Assembly: GCA_902812455.1 (NCBI GenBank)
Contig: CADDZH010000019.1
Span: forward strand, 1-59,332
DNA from: Chloroflexota bacterium
GTDB lineage: Bacteria; Chloroflexota; Ktedonobacteria; Ktedonobacterales; Ktedonobacteraceae
Direction of reading: 5' to 3'
DNA length: 59,332 bases
In this document: in pieces, positions 8,926-17,975 of the stretch
How the letters are laid out: every line of letters starts with the position of its first letter
Position numbering within the stretch: the stretch's first letter is position 1
Program-made: the position numbers and the translations under genes
The notes under the pieces: model-generated
Databases searched by the model: none
Told to the model about the DNA's origin: nothing
The model's input: only the letters and a program-made list of their open reading frames with translations

Positions 8926-9496
8926 ACCGATTAGCGGGCTTGATTGCCAGGCTCCAACAGGCCAGAATGCGCGTATCGCTGCCAGGATACGCCTGGAGGA
9001 AATGTACACCTGGGAGCCGTATGCCGGCAACCCATATGCTATAAAAGAGCTGCATAACTTGCGCATTGCTGCTAAACGGCTGCGCTATACGCTTGAGATT
9101 TTTGAAGATGTATTACCCGAAGCCTGCAAGCAGGTTGTCAAAGAGCTGGAACAGCTACAGGATGAGCTTGGCTTGCTGCACGATAGCGATGTGATGATCG
9201 CGCTGCTACGACTTTGCCTGGGCGGCCAGGACAGCGGCCCATCCTATGAACAGGCGCTGGTAGATGCCGGAGAGCAGCAGGGCCAGCAAGGATTTACCTT
9301 GCCGCCTGAACTCGTGGCCGGCCTGCTCGATCCTGCTGTGGCTCCTTCGGCAGAGGAGCGCTATGGGCTGGAGCACCTTTTGATCAAACAGCAACAGGCG
9401 CGCGAGGAGCGCTACGCAGCTTTTCGCCAGCACTGGTACGAGCTACAAGCGCGGGACTTCCGCCGCGAAATACTGCACACTCTGGATACGGAATAG
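8843..9496 (+). CDS. Second half of the CHAD domain, out of frame with the upstream gene
   Basis: This frame (open from a TTG at 8843; first ATG at 9002) encodes the distal part of a CHAD domain: ARIAARIRLEEMY, ELHNLRIAAKRLRYTLEIF (about residues 70-88) and QDELGLLHDSDVMIALL. The paired HNLRIAAKRLR motif matches the HKMRVASRRLR motif of the upstream frame, as expected for the two helical repeats of a single CHAD domain. No convincing ribosome-binding site precedes a start here. It most likely belonged to one protein with the gene at 7468, now split by a +1 frameshift, unless translation shifts frame. The polyphosphate-binding basic residues are all present. Confidence 0.75.
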   Translation: MTSSTNRTCSGALSHACGKEHEAVARAKPISGLDCQAPTGQNARIAARIRLEEMYTWEPYAGNPYAIKELHNLRIAAKRLRYTLEIFEDVLPEACKQVVKELEQLQDELGLLHDSDVMIALLRLCLGGQDSGPSYEQALVDAGEQQGQQGFTLPPELVAGLLDPAVAPSAEERYGLEHLLIKQQQAREERYAAFRQHWYELQARDFRREILHTLDTE

Positions 9497-9523
9497 CACT
9501 TACAAAAGGCAGGTTAGCAAACC

Positions 9524-10162
9524 GTGAAATCTTTTTCAGCAGAGCATCTAGACTGGTGGCAACTCCCCCAGCCAACGCCTGAAGAGCTGCGCTTAAGCGG
9601 GGGATTGCATGTAGAAGACTGGCCGCATGCCCGCCAGGTTATGCATCTCTCGAGGCTTCTTTTTCTCGCAACGCTGCCGTTGCATAAATTAGATGCGCAC
9701 GCGCTGCGCTTGCTGGAGCGAGCAGCCTTCTTGCACAACACAGGCATGCTGATCGAGTCGCGCCGCCACCACAAACACTCCTTCCGCCTGATCAAGCAAA
9801 CAGAGCTGCCAGATTTCAATGATGAGGAACGGCATGAAATTGCCTGCATCGCCCGCTATCACCGCCGGGCCTTGCCAAGCATGTCGCACGAGGAATATGC
9901 GACACTGAGTCGTCCCGCGCGCAAGCGGGTCTCAGCCCTTGCCGCACTCCTGCGCATTGCCGACGCCCTGGATTATAGCCACGACGGGCGCGTCCTCTAT
10001 CTTGAGGCTGAGCCTGAGCGCTGCAATGAGAAAGTCTGGACCATCGGGCTGTGGACGCGCCCCCTGGCCGACCTTGATGCTGAACTGGAACACGCCTACG
10101 ATAAGGCCGACCTCTTTGAGAAGGTCTTTAAGCGCAAGATACACTTCGTGCGAGAAGAATAG
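9524..10162 (+). CDS. HD-domain protein matching the C-terminal half of Ppx/GppA
   Basis: A 212-aa protein with a GTG start; AGGCAGG lies 9 bases upstream. The sequence follows the C-terminal HD-like domain of Ppx/GppA exopolyphosphatases: AAFLHNTGMLIESRRHHKHS (about residues 67-86), IARYHRRALP near 115, LAALLRIADALDYSHDGRV near 143. In full-length Ppx this domain follows the ASKHA domain directly. Here it is a separate gene 27 bases after the CHAD frame, so the cluster encodes a complete exopolyphosphatase in pieces with CHAD between them. It is convergent with the VOC gene, whose stop lies 5 bases away. Independent activity is unproven. Confidence 0.85.
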   Translation: MKSFSAEHLDWWQLPQPTPEELRLSGGLHVEDWPHARQVMHLSRLLFLATLPLHKLDAHALRLLERAAFLHNTGMLIESRRHHKHSFRLIKQTELPDFNDEERHEIACIARYHRRALPSMSHEEYATLSRPARKRVSALAALLRIADALDYSHDGRVLYLEAEPERCNEKVWTIGLWTRPLADLDAELEHAYDKADLFEKVFKRKIHFVREE

Positions 10163-10167
10163 CCGAT

Positions 10168-11100
10168 TTACAATGCCTCGACCATTTCGTGCAGCGTGAT
10201 AGCGGCGCCACAGGCATGGTAGGAGTGAATCCAGAGGACGGGATGGGGCTCATCCTGGTAGGTATAGGTAACGCCGTGCTCATCAAGGAAGCGGCACGAA
10301 GCTGCTATATCCTCCACCGCGATGGTGATGCGGCAGAGGCTCTCACCGTAGGTTTGCAGGTAGGCATCAAGCGAACCCGGCTCCGGCAAGAGCGGCGTTT
10401 CTAAGACGGTACCTTCTGAGAGCGGTAGTGGTTCTGCAAGCTCGAAGCTTTGCCCGCTGTCGCCGAGGGAGAAGGCCACGAGTAGCGCTTCCCAGCCATC
10501 GGCATCCCCGCTAAACGGCTCGGAGGGTTCGAGGCCATAGATATGCTGGAAGCGCGCTGCTGCTTCCTTCAAATCTTTGGCAGCAATAGTGGCGTTGAGC
10601 ACCTTCACCGCTCCCAGAGGATGCTCTGGCGGCTGTCTCCAGCCGGCCAGGCGAAAGCGCCGCTCCTCGCCTGTACTATCATGCTGGATGATGAACGGGT
10701 AATGCTGGGCGAGCTCGGGGTGCTCGATGTCGGCGCGCTGCCAGCCGCGCGTGTGCCCATCAGGGGATTTGAGCTGCCCGGCTACCGGCCCAATGATGGG
10801 AACGCCGCGCTGCCTCATTGCCGCGCTATCTGCCTCAATATCATTCGAGGCGAGGACAAAGTTGAGGTAGCCATCTCCCTTCGCCAGTCGATCCAGCAAA
10901 CTCTGCTGCGCTTCCTCAGGAGCGCGAACCGTGATTAGCTCGATGTAGGTGTCGCCGATCACGATGACGCGGTTGGCGGTCCCGCCGGAGGGATGGATGC
11001 CCCCGCCGGAAACCGCCAGGCCAAGCTGCTGGCTGAAGACCTTCTCTGCCCCGGCTAAATCATTGACGCCAATAATGATATGGTCAAGCCCTACCAGCAT
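10168..11100 (-). CDS. VOC/glyoxalase-like family protein
   Basis: A 310-aa protein with two vicinal-oxygen-chelate modules. The first starts at residue 4 (GLDHIIIGVNDLAGAEKVF, then RVIVIGDTYIELI). The second is near 165-300 (NATIAAKDLKEAAARF and ITIAVEDIAASCRFLDEHG). It resembles the Glyoxalase_3 type (PF13468). Substrate unknown. GAGGATAGCC lies just before the ATG, which is 2 bases after the secF stop, so it is the third gene of a secD-secF-VOC transcript. A link to protein export is not obvious and may simply reflect operon packing. Confidence 0.8.
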   Translation of the reverse strand: MLVGLDHIIIGVNDLAGAEKVFSQQLGLAVSGGGIHPSGGTANRVIVIGDTYIELITVRAPEEAQQSLLDRLAKGDGYLNFVLASNDIEADSAAMRQRGVPIIGPVAGQLKSPDGHTRGWQRADIEHPELAQHYPFIIQHDSTGEERRFRLAGWRQPPEHPLGAVKVLNATIAAKDLKEAAARFQHIYGLEPSEPFSGDADGWEALLVAFSLGDSGQSFELAEPLPLSEGTVLETPLLPEPGSLDAYLQTYGESLCRITIAVEDIAASCRFLDEHGVTYTYQDEPHPVLWIHSYHACGAAITLHEMVEAL

Positions 11101-11102
11101 GG

Positions 11103-12548
11103 CTATCCTCGCGTGCGCGCCAGTTCACGCTCACTTAGCTCGCGCTCCCGCCCGCGAGGCCCACCTCTACCGCCAAAGTGTCGCGCGAACCAGTTGGGAA
11201 TATCCCGCTTTTCCCAGACGACCAGTAGCATACTGGCGTTGAAGATCGACGAGTATGTTCCGCTAAAGATACCGATCAGCAGCGCCAGCGTGAAGGTGCG
11301 AATGGTATCGCCGCCAAAGAGCGTGAGGGCGCTCAAGGTAAAGAGCACCGTCAGCGAGGTGTTGAGCGAACGGGCCATAGTCTGCACCAGGCTGGCATTC
11401 ACCACCTGCTCAAACGTCTCCGTTGTGCGGCGCTGCATATTCTCGCGAATACGGTCGAACACGACGATAGTGTCATGCACCGAGAAGCCGACGACGGTCA
11501 ATAGAGCGGTGATGAAGAGCGTGTCGATCTGGATATGTGCGGCCCAGCCCAGGATGGAGAAGACACCTAGCACGACCAGAACGTCATGCAGCAGGGCAAT
11601 GATGGCGCAGGCCCCATAGCGCCAGGGCTTGGGCACTTTGCGGAAGGCGAACCAGATGTAGAGCAGGATAGCCACCGAGGCTGCCAGAACGGCCAGAACG
11701 GCTCTACTCGTCGTCTGGGCCGCTATAGCAGGCGAAACCGAGGCGTTGTTGATGATGTACCCGTATATGTTACCCCTGACCAGCGCCGACTGCAGGCTAT
11801 TCAGCGTATTGGTATTGACCAGCGAACTTGTCAGCAAGGAGATCGTCTGCGTTGTGCTTCCTACCTGCACATTCACCACCTGCACCGGGAAGGTGGATCC
11901 TTTGTTCGTGGGCGTCGAGGTTGGTGTAGGTGATCCCTTACCCGCTGCAGGCGTTCCTGTAGCCTTTGCCGGAGGTGTAGCAGTAGCTTTGGGGGTTGCT
12001 GTGGGCGTGCCCTTACCCGGCGTGGCAGTAGCTGTCACTGTTGGCGTAGCCGTTGCTGAGGCTGGGGCTCCCGTCGTACTCACTTTCGTTGTGTCCGGCA
12101 GTTTGCCCAGCAGATGCTCAATGTCGCTGGCTTTCGCGGCAGATGTAAAGTTCGAGATGGTCGCGACGGTTTCTGTGTTGCCGGGAAGCGACACATCATA
12201 GTACTGGATCACAAGCTGCGATCCATACTTGCCTTTAAGGAGGCTCTCGAATTTACTGGTAACAGTGCTGTCAACCAGCCGGTTGAAGCGCACCCAGGCG
12301 ATGTGGTTGCCGGGTATACTGACATCGGTTCCGGTATTGACCTGCAGGTTGGCAAAATGGAGCGGGGCCAGCAGGCTTCTCATCTGGGCAGTAGTGACTT
12401 TCTGGCTGGGACGTAATTCGACCGTGGCGCCACCCGCGAAATCGATGCCCACGTTAAGCCCTTTGACGATCAAAGAGATCGCGCCTGGCACAATGACCAT
12501 CAGCGATATGGCTATGAACAACCAGCGTTTATTGACAAGATGAAACAT
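11103..12548 (-). CDS. secF: Protein translocase subunit SecF with Thr/Pro-rich insert
   Basis: A 481-aa membrane subunit of the SecDF complex, which uses the proton gradient to help pull proteins out of the SecYEG channel. An N-terminal membrane segment (residues 8-30) is followed by GIDFAGGATVEL, the SecF/SecD P1 signature. Five C-terminal membrane helices include HDVLVVLGVF and GFSVHDTIVVFDRIREN. The family is usually about 300-320 aa. The extra length is mainly a low-complexity Thr/Pro/Ala/Lys block at residues about 158-218 in the extracytoplasmic region, followed by a further extracytoplasmic stretch. The ATG is 1 base after the secD stop codon. Confidence 0.95.
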   Translation of the reverse strand: MFHLVNKRWLFIAISLMVIVPGAISLIVKGLNVGIDFAGGATVELRPSQKVTTAQMRSLLAPLHFANLQVNTGTDVSIPGNHIAWVRFNRLVDSTVTSKFESLLKGKYGSQLVIQYYDVSLPGNTETVATISNFTSAAKASDIEHLLGKLPDTTKVSTTGAPASATATPTVTATATPGKGTPTATPKATATPPAKATGTPAAGKGSPTPTSTPTNKGSTFPVQVVNVQVGSTTQTISLLTSSLVNTNTLNSLQSALVRGNIYGYIINNASVSPAIAAQTTSRAVLAVLAASVAILLYIWFAFRKVPKPWRYGACAIIALLHDVLVVLGVFSILGWAAHIQIDTLFITALLTVVGFSVHDTIVVFDRIRENMQRRTTETFEQVVNASLVQTMARSLNTSLTVLFTLSALTLFGGDTIRTFTLALLIGIFSGTYSSIFNASMLLVVWEKRDIPNWFARHFGGRGGPRGRERELSERELARTRG

Positions 12549-12549
12549 G

Positions 12550-13968
12550 TCACACCCCCTTCTCCACTGTGGTTTTGCGCCGCGCTAAAGCTGAGGTCGA
12601 TGACGCTGCGGGGATAGCATCTGCCGGCAGCCCGAAGAGGGCAGGATGGCTGATCACGCCCGTCGGCACGAGCAGGTTCAAGAAGGTGCGCGTCACGACG
12701 ATGGCGGTAAACATACTGATCAACACACCCAGGAAGAGGGTGGTCGCAAAACCTACGATCAGGCTTGCGCCGAAGTTGCTACCAAAGTAGAACAGAATGG
12801 CGCAGGTGATGAGCGTTGAGATATTTGAGTCGCGAATGGAGGGCCAGGCGCGTTTCCAGCCAATATCGATGGCCGAAACGAGTAATCTGCCGGCTCGCAG
12901 CTCCTCCTTGGCGCGCTCGAAGATCAGCACGTTAGCATCGACGGCCATGCCGATAGACAGGATGAAACCGGCGATACCCGGCAGCGTCATGACGACGCCG
13001 ACCATTTTAAAGACGGCCAGGTTGAAGAGGGCATACAGCACGAGGGCGCAGTCCGCGAGTAGCCCCGGCAGGCGATAGTAGAGCAGCATGAACAGGATAA
13101 CGATGCCGATGCCAATAGCGCCTGCGATCTCACTCTTGTAAATGGAATCGGCTCCCAGCGTAGCTCCAACGGTCTGCTCACTGTCGATCTTGAGCGCAAG
13201 CGGCAAAGCGCCGTATTGCATCACGGTGGCAATGCTCTGCGCCTCTGCCTGCGTGAACCGGCCCTGGATGATGCCGGGACCGTTGATCTCGCTTTGTATA
13301 ACCGCTGAGGAGATCACCACCTTGTCCAGCGTGACGGTGAGGTAATCGCCGATGTGCTGTTGTGTAAAGGTGGCGAAGCGCCCGATAGCGCTACCTTTCA
13401 TCTCAAAGTTAATGACGATCTGCCCCGTCTGCGGATCGGTGCCGACGCTGATCTGGCTGGGGTCGAGATCTTTACCGGTGAAGAGGGGCTTGGTGCCGGT
13501 TGGATTGCTTTGAGCATACTGGCTCGGATTGAACGGTGTATTGGGCGCCAGGTAGCCACTGGGGCCGGTGTCCCAGAATTCCAGCACGCCAGGCTTGAGC
13601 AGCGTATTGATGGCCTGCGCCTGGTTACCACCGTTGTAGCCGGGCAATTCAACATCGATGCTTTTTTGACCATTGTTGCCCGTCAGCACGCGCACATCCG
13701 GCGAACTCACCCCAAGACCGCCGCTCACGCGAGTCTCGATTTGAGAAGCGACATTGTTGATGGCGCTGTCAACTTCCTGTGAGGTGTAGTGCTGTGATGG
13801 ATCAGGGATCAGCAGCACGCTGATACCACCTTGCAGGTCAAGGCCCTCCTTGATAGTAAAAGGATTGCTGATGCCGTGCCAGGAGGAATTGGGCCAGAAG
13901 TCCACGAAGAGCGCCCCGGCGGCCAGCAAAAGAATACCGAGGAGGAGTATGAGTGTTCCTCGACGCAT
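12550..13968 (-). CDS. secD: Protein translocase subunit SecD
   Basis: A 472-aa SecD. The N-terminal membrane segment (residues 6-24) is followed by GLDLQGGISVLL. The extracytoplasmic domain ends in TQAEAQSIATVMQYGALPLAL, and six membrane helices follow, with GMAVDANVLIFERAKEELRAG in the conserved proton-relay helix. It is shorter than E. coli SecD (about 615 aa), as is common outside Proteobacteria. AGAGGA lies before the ATG. It is first in the secD-secF-VOC operon and divergent from the ABC transporter genes at 14432. Confidence 0.96.
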   Translation of the reverse strand: MRRGTLILLLGILLLAAGALFVDFWPNSSWHGISNPFTIKEGLDLQGGISVLLIPDPSQHYTSQEVDSAINNVASQIETRVSGGLGVSSPDVRVLTGNNGQKSIDVELPGYNGGNQAQAINTLLKPGVLEFWDTGPSGYLAPNTPFNPSQYAQSNPTGTKPLFTGKDLDPSQISVGTDPQTGQIVINFEMKGSAIGRFATFTQQHIGDYLTVTLDKVVISSAVIQSEINGPGIIQGRFTQAEAQSIATVMQYGALPLALKIDSEQTVGATLGADSIYKSEIAGAIGIGIVILFMLLYYRLPGLLADCALVLYALFNLAVFKMVGVVMTLPGIAGFILSIGMAVDANVLIFERAKEELRAGRLLVSAIDIGWKRAWPSIRDSNISTLITCAILFYFGSNFGASLIVGFATTLFLGVLISMFTAIVVTRTFLNLLVPTGVISHPALFGLPADAIPAASSTSALARRKTTVEKGV

Positions 13969-14145
13969 AGATATTGTCCTCTCACTTATCTATCTGCTAG
14001 ATAGTTACACATATTGGGATCAGGCGCGGTACGCGCCAACATTCATCATATTCGTGTGCAAGTATAGCATAGATATCGAATATTGCATATCCCATTTTTC
14101 TTACAACCCCAGAGCACAACCAGCCGTAAATACAAAAAGAATCCT

Positions 14146-14173
14146 TTGCCCAACTGATCCACTATGATACAAT
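14146..14173 (+). promoter_or_regulatory. Candidate sigma-70 promoter for the ABC transporter genes
   Basis: TTGCCC (14146-14151) and TACAAT (14168-14173) are 16 bases apart. An overlapping TATGAT at 14163 is an alternative -10. The implied leader is about 250 bases and would include repeat D copy 1. Confidence 0.4.
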
Positions 14174-14270
14174 GGTACAATCGACAGCAGAGGTGCCTTT
14201 GAAAAATCTCGTTCCCTTTCGTATCTATATATGGGAGTTAAACGTCATTATCAGGGCTTCCAGGGAAAGG

Positions 14271-14390
14271 AATCGTACCTGATGAACTTTTCGGTCCAGA
14301 CGAGGTGATTGAGGACCTGGTTCGTAGCCGTAGGGGCAAGGAGTGGTGGGGATGCGGCGTGGGGGCCTTGCGCTTGCCCTCGTTCCCTAC
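14271..14390 (+). repeat. Repeat family D, copy 1
   Basis: It shares two blocks with copy 3 (29917-30084): ATCGT-x-CCTGATGAACTTTTC at the left end, and a core GTAGGGGCAAGGAGTGG followed by GTGGGGGCCTTG-x-GCTTGCCCTCG. The right terminal inverted repeat present in copy 3 is missing here. It lies just upstream of the ABC ATPase gene. Confidence 0.7.
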
Positions 14391-14431
14391 CTGCCAGGAC
14401 CGATAGATAAGCAAGGAGTAAGATACGTTCT

Positions 14432-15196
14432 ATGGATGAAGCAACAACAGTGCGAGGCACGCAAGGCAATATAAGCAAGGATAGTGCTAGTTCATATATC
14501 GTTATGGATGTGCGCAATATTACTAAAAGCCTTCCATTGGGCCGCGAGAAGATCGAGATCTTGAGGGGAATCAGCTTCCAGATCAAGAGAGGTGAGTTCG
14601 TGGCCATCATGGGCCCCTCGGGATCGGGCAAAAGTACCCTGCTCGGCATCATTGCCGGGCTGGACAACCCGACAACAGGGCAGGTCTTCATCGATGGCAT
14701 CGATATTACGCGCATGTCTGAAGGCCAGTTGGCGGAGGTGCGCAATAACAAGATCGGCATGGTATTTCAGGCTTTCAACCTCATTCCCACATTAACCGCC
14801 CAGGAAAATGTCGAAGTGCCGCTCTATGTGGGCAAGCATAAGGGAACGACGCCTTCGGCCCGTGCGAAAGAATTATTAGAGCTGGTCGGACTCTCACACC
14901 GCCTCAATCATAAACCTAACCAGCTTTCGGGTGGCGAGCAGCAGCGTGTGGCTATCGCTCGCGCGCTGGCAACAGACCCGGCTTTTGTGATCGCCGACGA
15001 GCCAACAGGCAACCTGGATGCCAAAAATGGTGAGAACATCCTGAAGTTGATCGCTTACCTGCGCGCCCAGACCGGCAAAACCTTCATCATTGCCACGCAC
15101 GATCAGGCGGTCGCATCTCATGCAGACCGCATAATTCGCATCATCGATGGTCTGATTGCCAGCCCTGAAGCTGTGGAAGGGGCAGTTGCGCAATGA
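14432..15196 (+). CDS. ABC transporter ATP-binding protein, MacB/LolD type
   Basis: A 254-aa ATPase. Walker A is GPSGSGKST (residues 61-69). The signature is [15 protein letters not shown] near 169, Walker B is [12 protein letters not shown], and the H-loop is IIATHDQ. This arrangement is typical of the LolD/MacB/FtsE group, which works with FtsX-fold permeases. The ATG at 14432 is used although AAGGAG lies rather far upstream (about 14 bases); an internal ATG at 14504 has no site. It overlaps the permease gene by 4 bases (ATGA), so the two are translationally coupled and form one complex. Substrate unknown. Confidence 0.92.
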   Translation: MDEATTVRGTQGNISKDSASSYIVMDVRNITKSLPLGREKIEILRGISFQIKRGEFVAIMGPSGSGKSTLLGIIAGLDNPTTGQVFIDGIDITRMSEGQLAEVRNNKIGMVFQAFNLIPTLTAQENVEVPLYVGKHKGTTPSARAKELLELVGLSHRLNHKPNQLSGGEQQRVAIARALATDPAFVIADEPTGNLDAKNGENILKLIAYLRAQTGKTFIIATHDQAVASHADRIIRIIDGLIASPEAVEGAVAQ

Positions 15197-17949
15197 AAGC
15201 AGGCATGTACTTCAACTATACCTCGCGCTCGCTCATTCGAGGAGGCCAGCGTACCATCCTGGCCATCTTCTGCGTGGCTGTGGGGGTCATGGCCATCGTC
15301 TCCCTGCAATTAGTGGGGCAGATGATCAATAACGCTTTAACAGGTAATGTGCGCGATGCCAACGGCGGCGATATCCAGGTTACTTCGGAAACCGCTCCTT
15401 TCAAGCAGAGCGACCTGGCATTTTTTGATAACCTCAAAAAGAATGGCACGATCACTGCGTACACACCGGTGATCAATTCGAGTGCATCACTAGGGGCAGC
15501 AGCCTCAGCCGGCCAGACCTTTGAGTTAAGGATTGTCGATCCGGCTAGCTATCCCATCGTGTCGCCACCAACATTTGTCACGCCATCGAATGGCAGCCTT
15601 TCAAGCTTGCTTGGTAATGGGCAGGCGGTGATCGACCAGAACCTGGCCGATCAATACAACAAGAAGGTGGGCGACAGCCTGACTATCCATACAGTTGCTT
15701 TCACCGGCAGCGGTGTATCCCTGCACGTCAAAATTTCCGGGATTATTACCGATACCGGCGCCTTTGTCCAGTCGAACGACGTGATGGTCATCTCAACTGC
15801 CGATTACCAGGCGGCGAGCAAGGGCACGCCGCTGCTGTATGACACCATCGATATCGCCACGGCTGACCAGGCGCATACGGACCAGGCAGTGAAAGCTATC
15901 CAGAATAAGTTCCCCATTGCCAGCACCCAGACGGCGGCTCAAGCGCTGCAAAATAAGCAGCAGCAGGTCGATTTTATCAAGAAATTCCTGGAGATCGCCG
16001 GGCTGCTGGCGCTGCTCATCGGCGGCGTGGGCATCGTCAATACCATGCAGGTTCTGCTGTCGCGGCGCAGGATCGAGATTGCCATGCTCAAGACGACGGG
16101 CTACCGGCGCTTCGATCTCTACCTGCTCTTCGGCCTGGAAGCTGGCCTGCTTGGCCTGGTTGGGGGCGTGGTTGGCGCAGCTATCGCCATTGGCGTGAGC
16201 TACCTCGTGCGCAACATTGTCCAGCAAATCTTCTTTATCGCCATTCCCTTTACGCTTGATCCGGTGATCATCGGCGGAGGCGTAGTGATAGGGCTGGCAA
16301 CGGCGTTGATCTTTGGCCTGATGCCGATAGTGCAGGCTGCCAACATTCGCCCATTGAATGTGATTCGCGAGCTTCCCGAAGGTAGACGGGTGGGCAGCAT
16401 CTTCCTGACCATCGGGCTGGTGATACTCCTATCAGTCCTGTTCTGCATCATGGCGGTGGTCATCCTCAACGACATCGCGCTGGGAGTTGGCGCCGTCTAT
16501 GGCACATTCATCTTCCTGGCCCTGCTCAGCCTTTTCTTCGGGCTGATCGTGCTGGTGATCAGTGTGTTGCCCGTGCCGGAGCGCTTCAATATCCGCTATC
16601 TCGCCCTCCTCTTCGCTGGTCTGATCTGCTCGGTGCTGCTCTACACTCAGTTGCCAACCTTCGGCGTCCTGCTGCTGATCGTCTCGCTCATGGGCTTCGT
16701 GATCGTGCTGGTGCCGCGACCCTGGAAGGTGAACACGAAGATGGCGCTGCGCAACATCGGACGCCAGCGTGCTCGCACGACAACAACGCTGCTCGCGCTG
16801 TTCGTGGGCGTCTTTACCATTGGCCTGATTCTGGTGCTTGGCCAGGATTTGCGCGACAATATCAATGCCGCGCTGGCCAATAGCCTCAACTTCAACCTGG
16901 TGGCGCTGGCAGGCGGCAATGACGCAACAGCCCTGCAAAACAAGCTCTCTACCATTCCGGGCATTTCGCTGTCACAATCGCAGCATCGCACGATTGCTTC
17001 CGTTGTACCCGTCGCCATCGATGGGGTGCCACTGCAAAAGCTGGTCTCAAGAAACGATAAAGCAGGCCCCAATAGCCTGGGATTCGATGGCACACTGTAC
17101 TACCTCAGCGGCTTTGAGGGCTTCGATGTCGCCCATAACCAGATTCCTGATGCCCAGCAGAATTACAAGATTACCGCAGGCCGCAACCTGAATGCCAGCG
17201 ACGCGGGAAAGAACGACGTGTTGATTGCCTGGCAGCTTGCCAACCTGGCCCCGCTCAAGGGCCATATCCATGTAGGCAGCGTGATCCTCTTTGCCAGCGT
17301 TGATGGCAAAACTATCAAGCCTGTCACAGTGGTGGGCGTCTACCAGAGCAAGCAACTGTTTACGAACTACCAGCCTATCCTGACAACGACCAGTGTGGTG
17401 CAAACATTTACGCCGACCGGGAAGAGCGTAAGCATCTTCTACTTGAAGGTGGACCCTAACAAAGTTGGCAAGGCGCTCAACGCCATTGGCAAGATCTCAC
17501 CCAATATCGCTGTTGCCAACTTTGCCAGCATCGGCGATTTCATCAACCAGTTCCTCAACGACATCCTGCTGGTGCTGATCACCATTGCATCCCTGTCGCT
17601 GCTGGCCGGGCTGATTATCATTGCCAATGCGGTTGCCCTGGCCATGCTGGAACGACGGCGCGAACTGGGCATCCTCAAGTCGGTGGGCTACACGAGCAGG
17701 TCAATCCTGAGCGAGGTGCTGATCGAGAACGGCGTAGTGGGCGCTACCGGCGCCTTGCTGGCCATGCTGCTCGTGACCTTCGCGACCAGCCTGCTGGGCC
17801 GCTTCGTTTTCCATACAGGCTTTGGCGTGAGCTGGTACATTGCCATCGGCCTGATTGTGGGTATCGCGCTGCTGGCCATGCTGGTATCGACGCTTGTTGG
17901 GTGGGGGGCAGTGCGCGTGCGGCCCCTGGAAGTGCTGAGGTACGAGTAA
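15193..17949 (+). CDS. ABC transporter permease with two FtsX domains
   Basis: A 918-aa membrane protein. After an N-terminal helix (residues about 17-40) comes a MacB-like extracytoplasmic domain. The first FtsX domain is near 265-400 (LLALLIGGVGIVNTMQVLL, then EIAMLKTTGYRR). Several further helices lie between 400 and 520. A second extracytoplasmic domain and a second FtsX domain end the protein (RRELGILKSVGYTSRSIL near 830). Such double-FtsX permeases transport lipids, lipoproteins or peptides, or drive mechanotransmission; the substrate cannot be told here. It overlaps the ATPase gene by 4 bases and is convergent with the penicillin-binding protein gene. Confidence 0.9.
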   Translation: MKAGMYFNYTSRSLIRGGQRTILAIFCVAVGVMAIVSLQLVGQMINNALTGNVRDANGGDIQVTSETAPFKQSDLAFFDNLKKNGTITAYTPVINSSASLGAAASAGQTFELRIVDPASYPIVSPPTFVTPSNGSLSSLLGNGQAVIDQNLADQYNKKVGDSLTIHTVAFTGSGVSLHVKISGIITDTGAFVQSNDVMVISTADYQAASKGTPLLYDTIDIATADQAHTDQAVKAIQNKFPIASTQTAAQALQNKQQQVDFIKKFLEIAGLLALLIGGVGIVNTMQVLLSRRRIEIAMLKTTGYRRFDLYLLFGLEAGLLGLVGGVVGAAIAIGVSYLVRNIVQQIFFIAIPFTLDPVIIGGGVVIGLATALIFGLMPIVQAANIRPLNVIRELPEGRRVGSIFLTIGLVILLSVLFCIMAVVILNDIALGVGAVYGTFIFLALLSLFFGLIVLVISVLPVPERFNIRYLALLFAGLICSVLLYTQLPTFGVLLLIVSLMGFVIVLVPRPWKVNTKMALRNIGRQRARTTTTLLALFVGVFTIGLILVLGQDLRDNINAALANSLNFNLVALAGGNDATALQNKLSTIPGISLSQSQHRTIASVVPVAIDGVPLQKLVSRNDKAGPNSLGFDGTLYYLSGFEGFDVAHNQIPDAQQNYKITAGRNLNASDAGKNDVLIAWQLANLAPLKGHIHVGSVILFASVDGKTIKPVTVVGVYQSKQLFTNYQPILTTTSVVQTFTPTGKSVSIFYLKVDPNKVGKALNAIGKISPNIAVANFASIGDFINQFLNDILLVLITIASLSLLAGLIIIANAVALAMLERRRELGILKSVGYTSRSILSEVLIENGVVGATGALLAMLLVTFATSLLGRFVFHTGFGVSWYIAIGLIVGIALLAMLVSTLVGWGAVRVRPLEVLRYE

Positions 17950-17975
17950 CAACCACCCTGGAAAGCGGATCAGCA

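Larger units (their letters stand above)
13969..14431. other. Divergent intergenic region with AT-rich island
   Basis: 463 bases between secD (minus) and the ABC transporter genes (plus). Bases 14035-14175 are AT-rich and should hold promoters for both directions. A short inverted repeat CTATCT-AGC-AGATAG (minus strand, near 13990-14004) lies close to the secD ribosome-binding site. Repeat D copy 1 occupies 14271-14390, inside the probable leader of the ABC gene. Confidence 0.55.
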
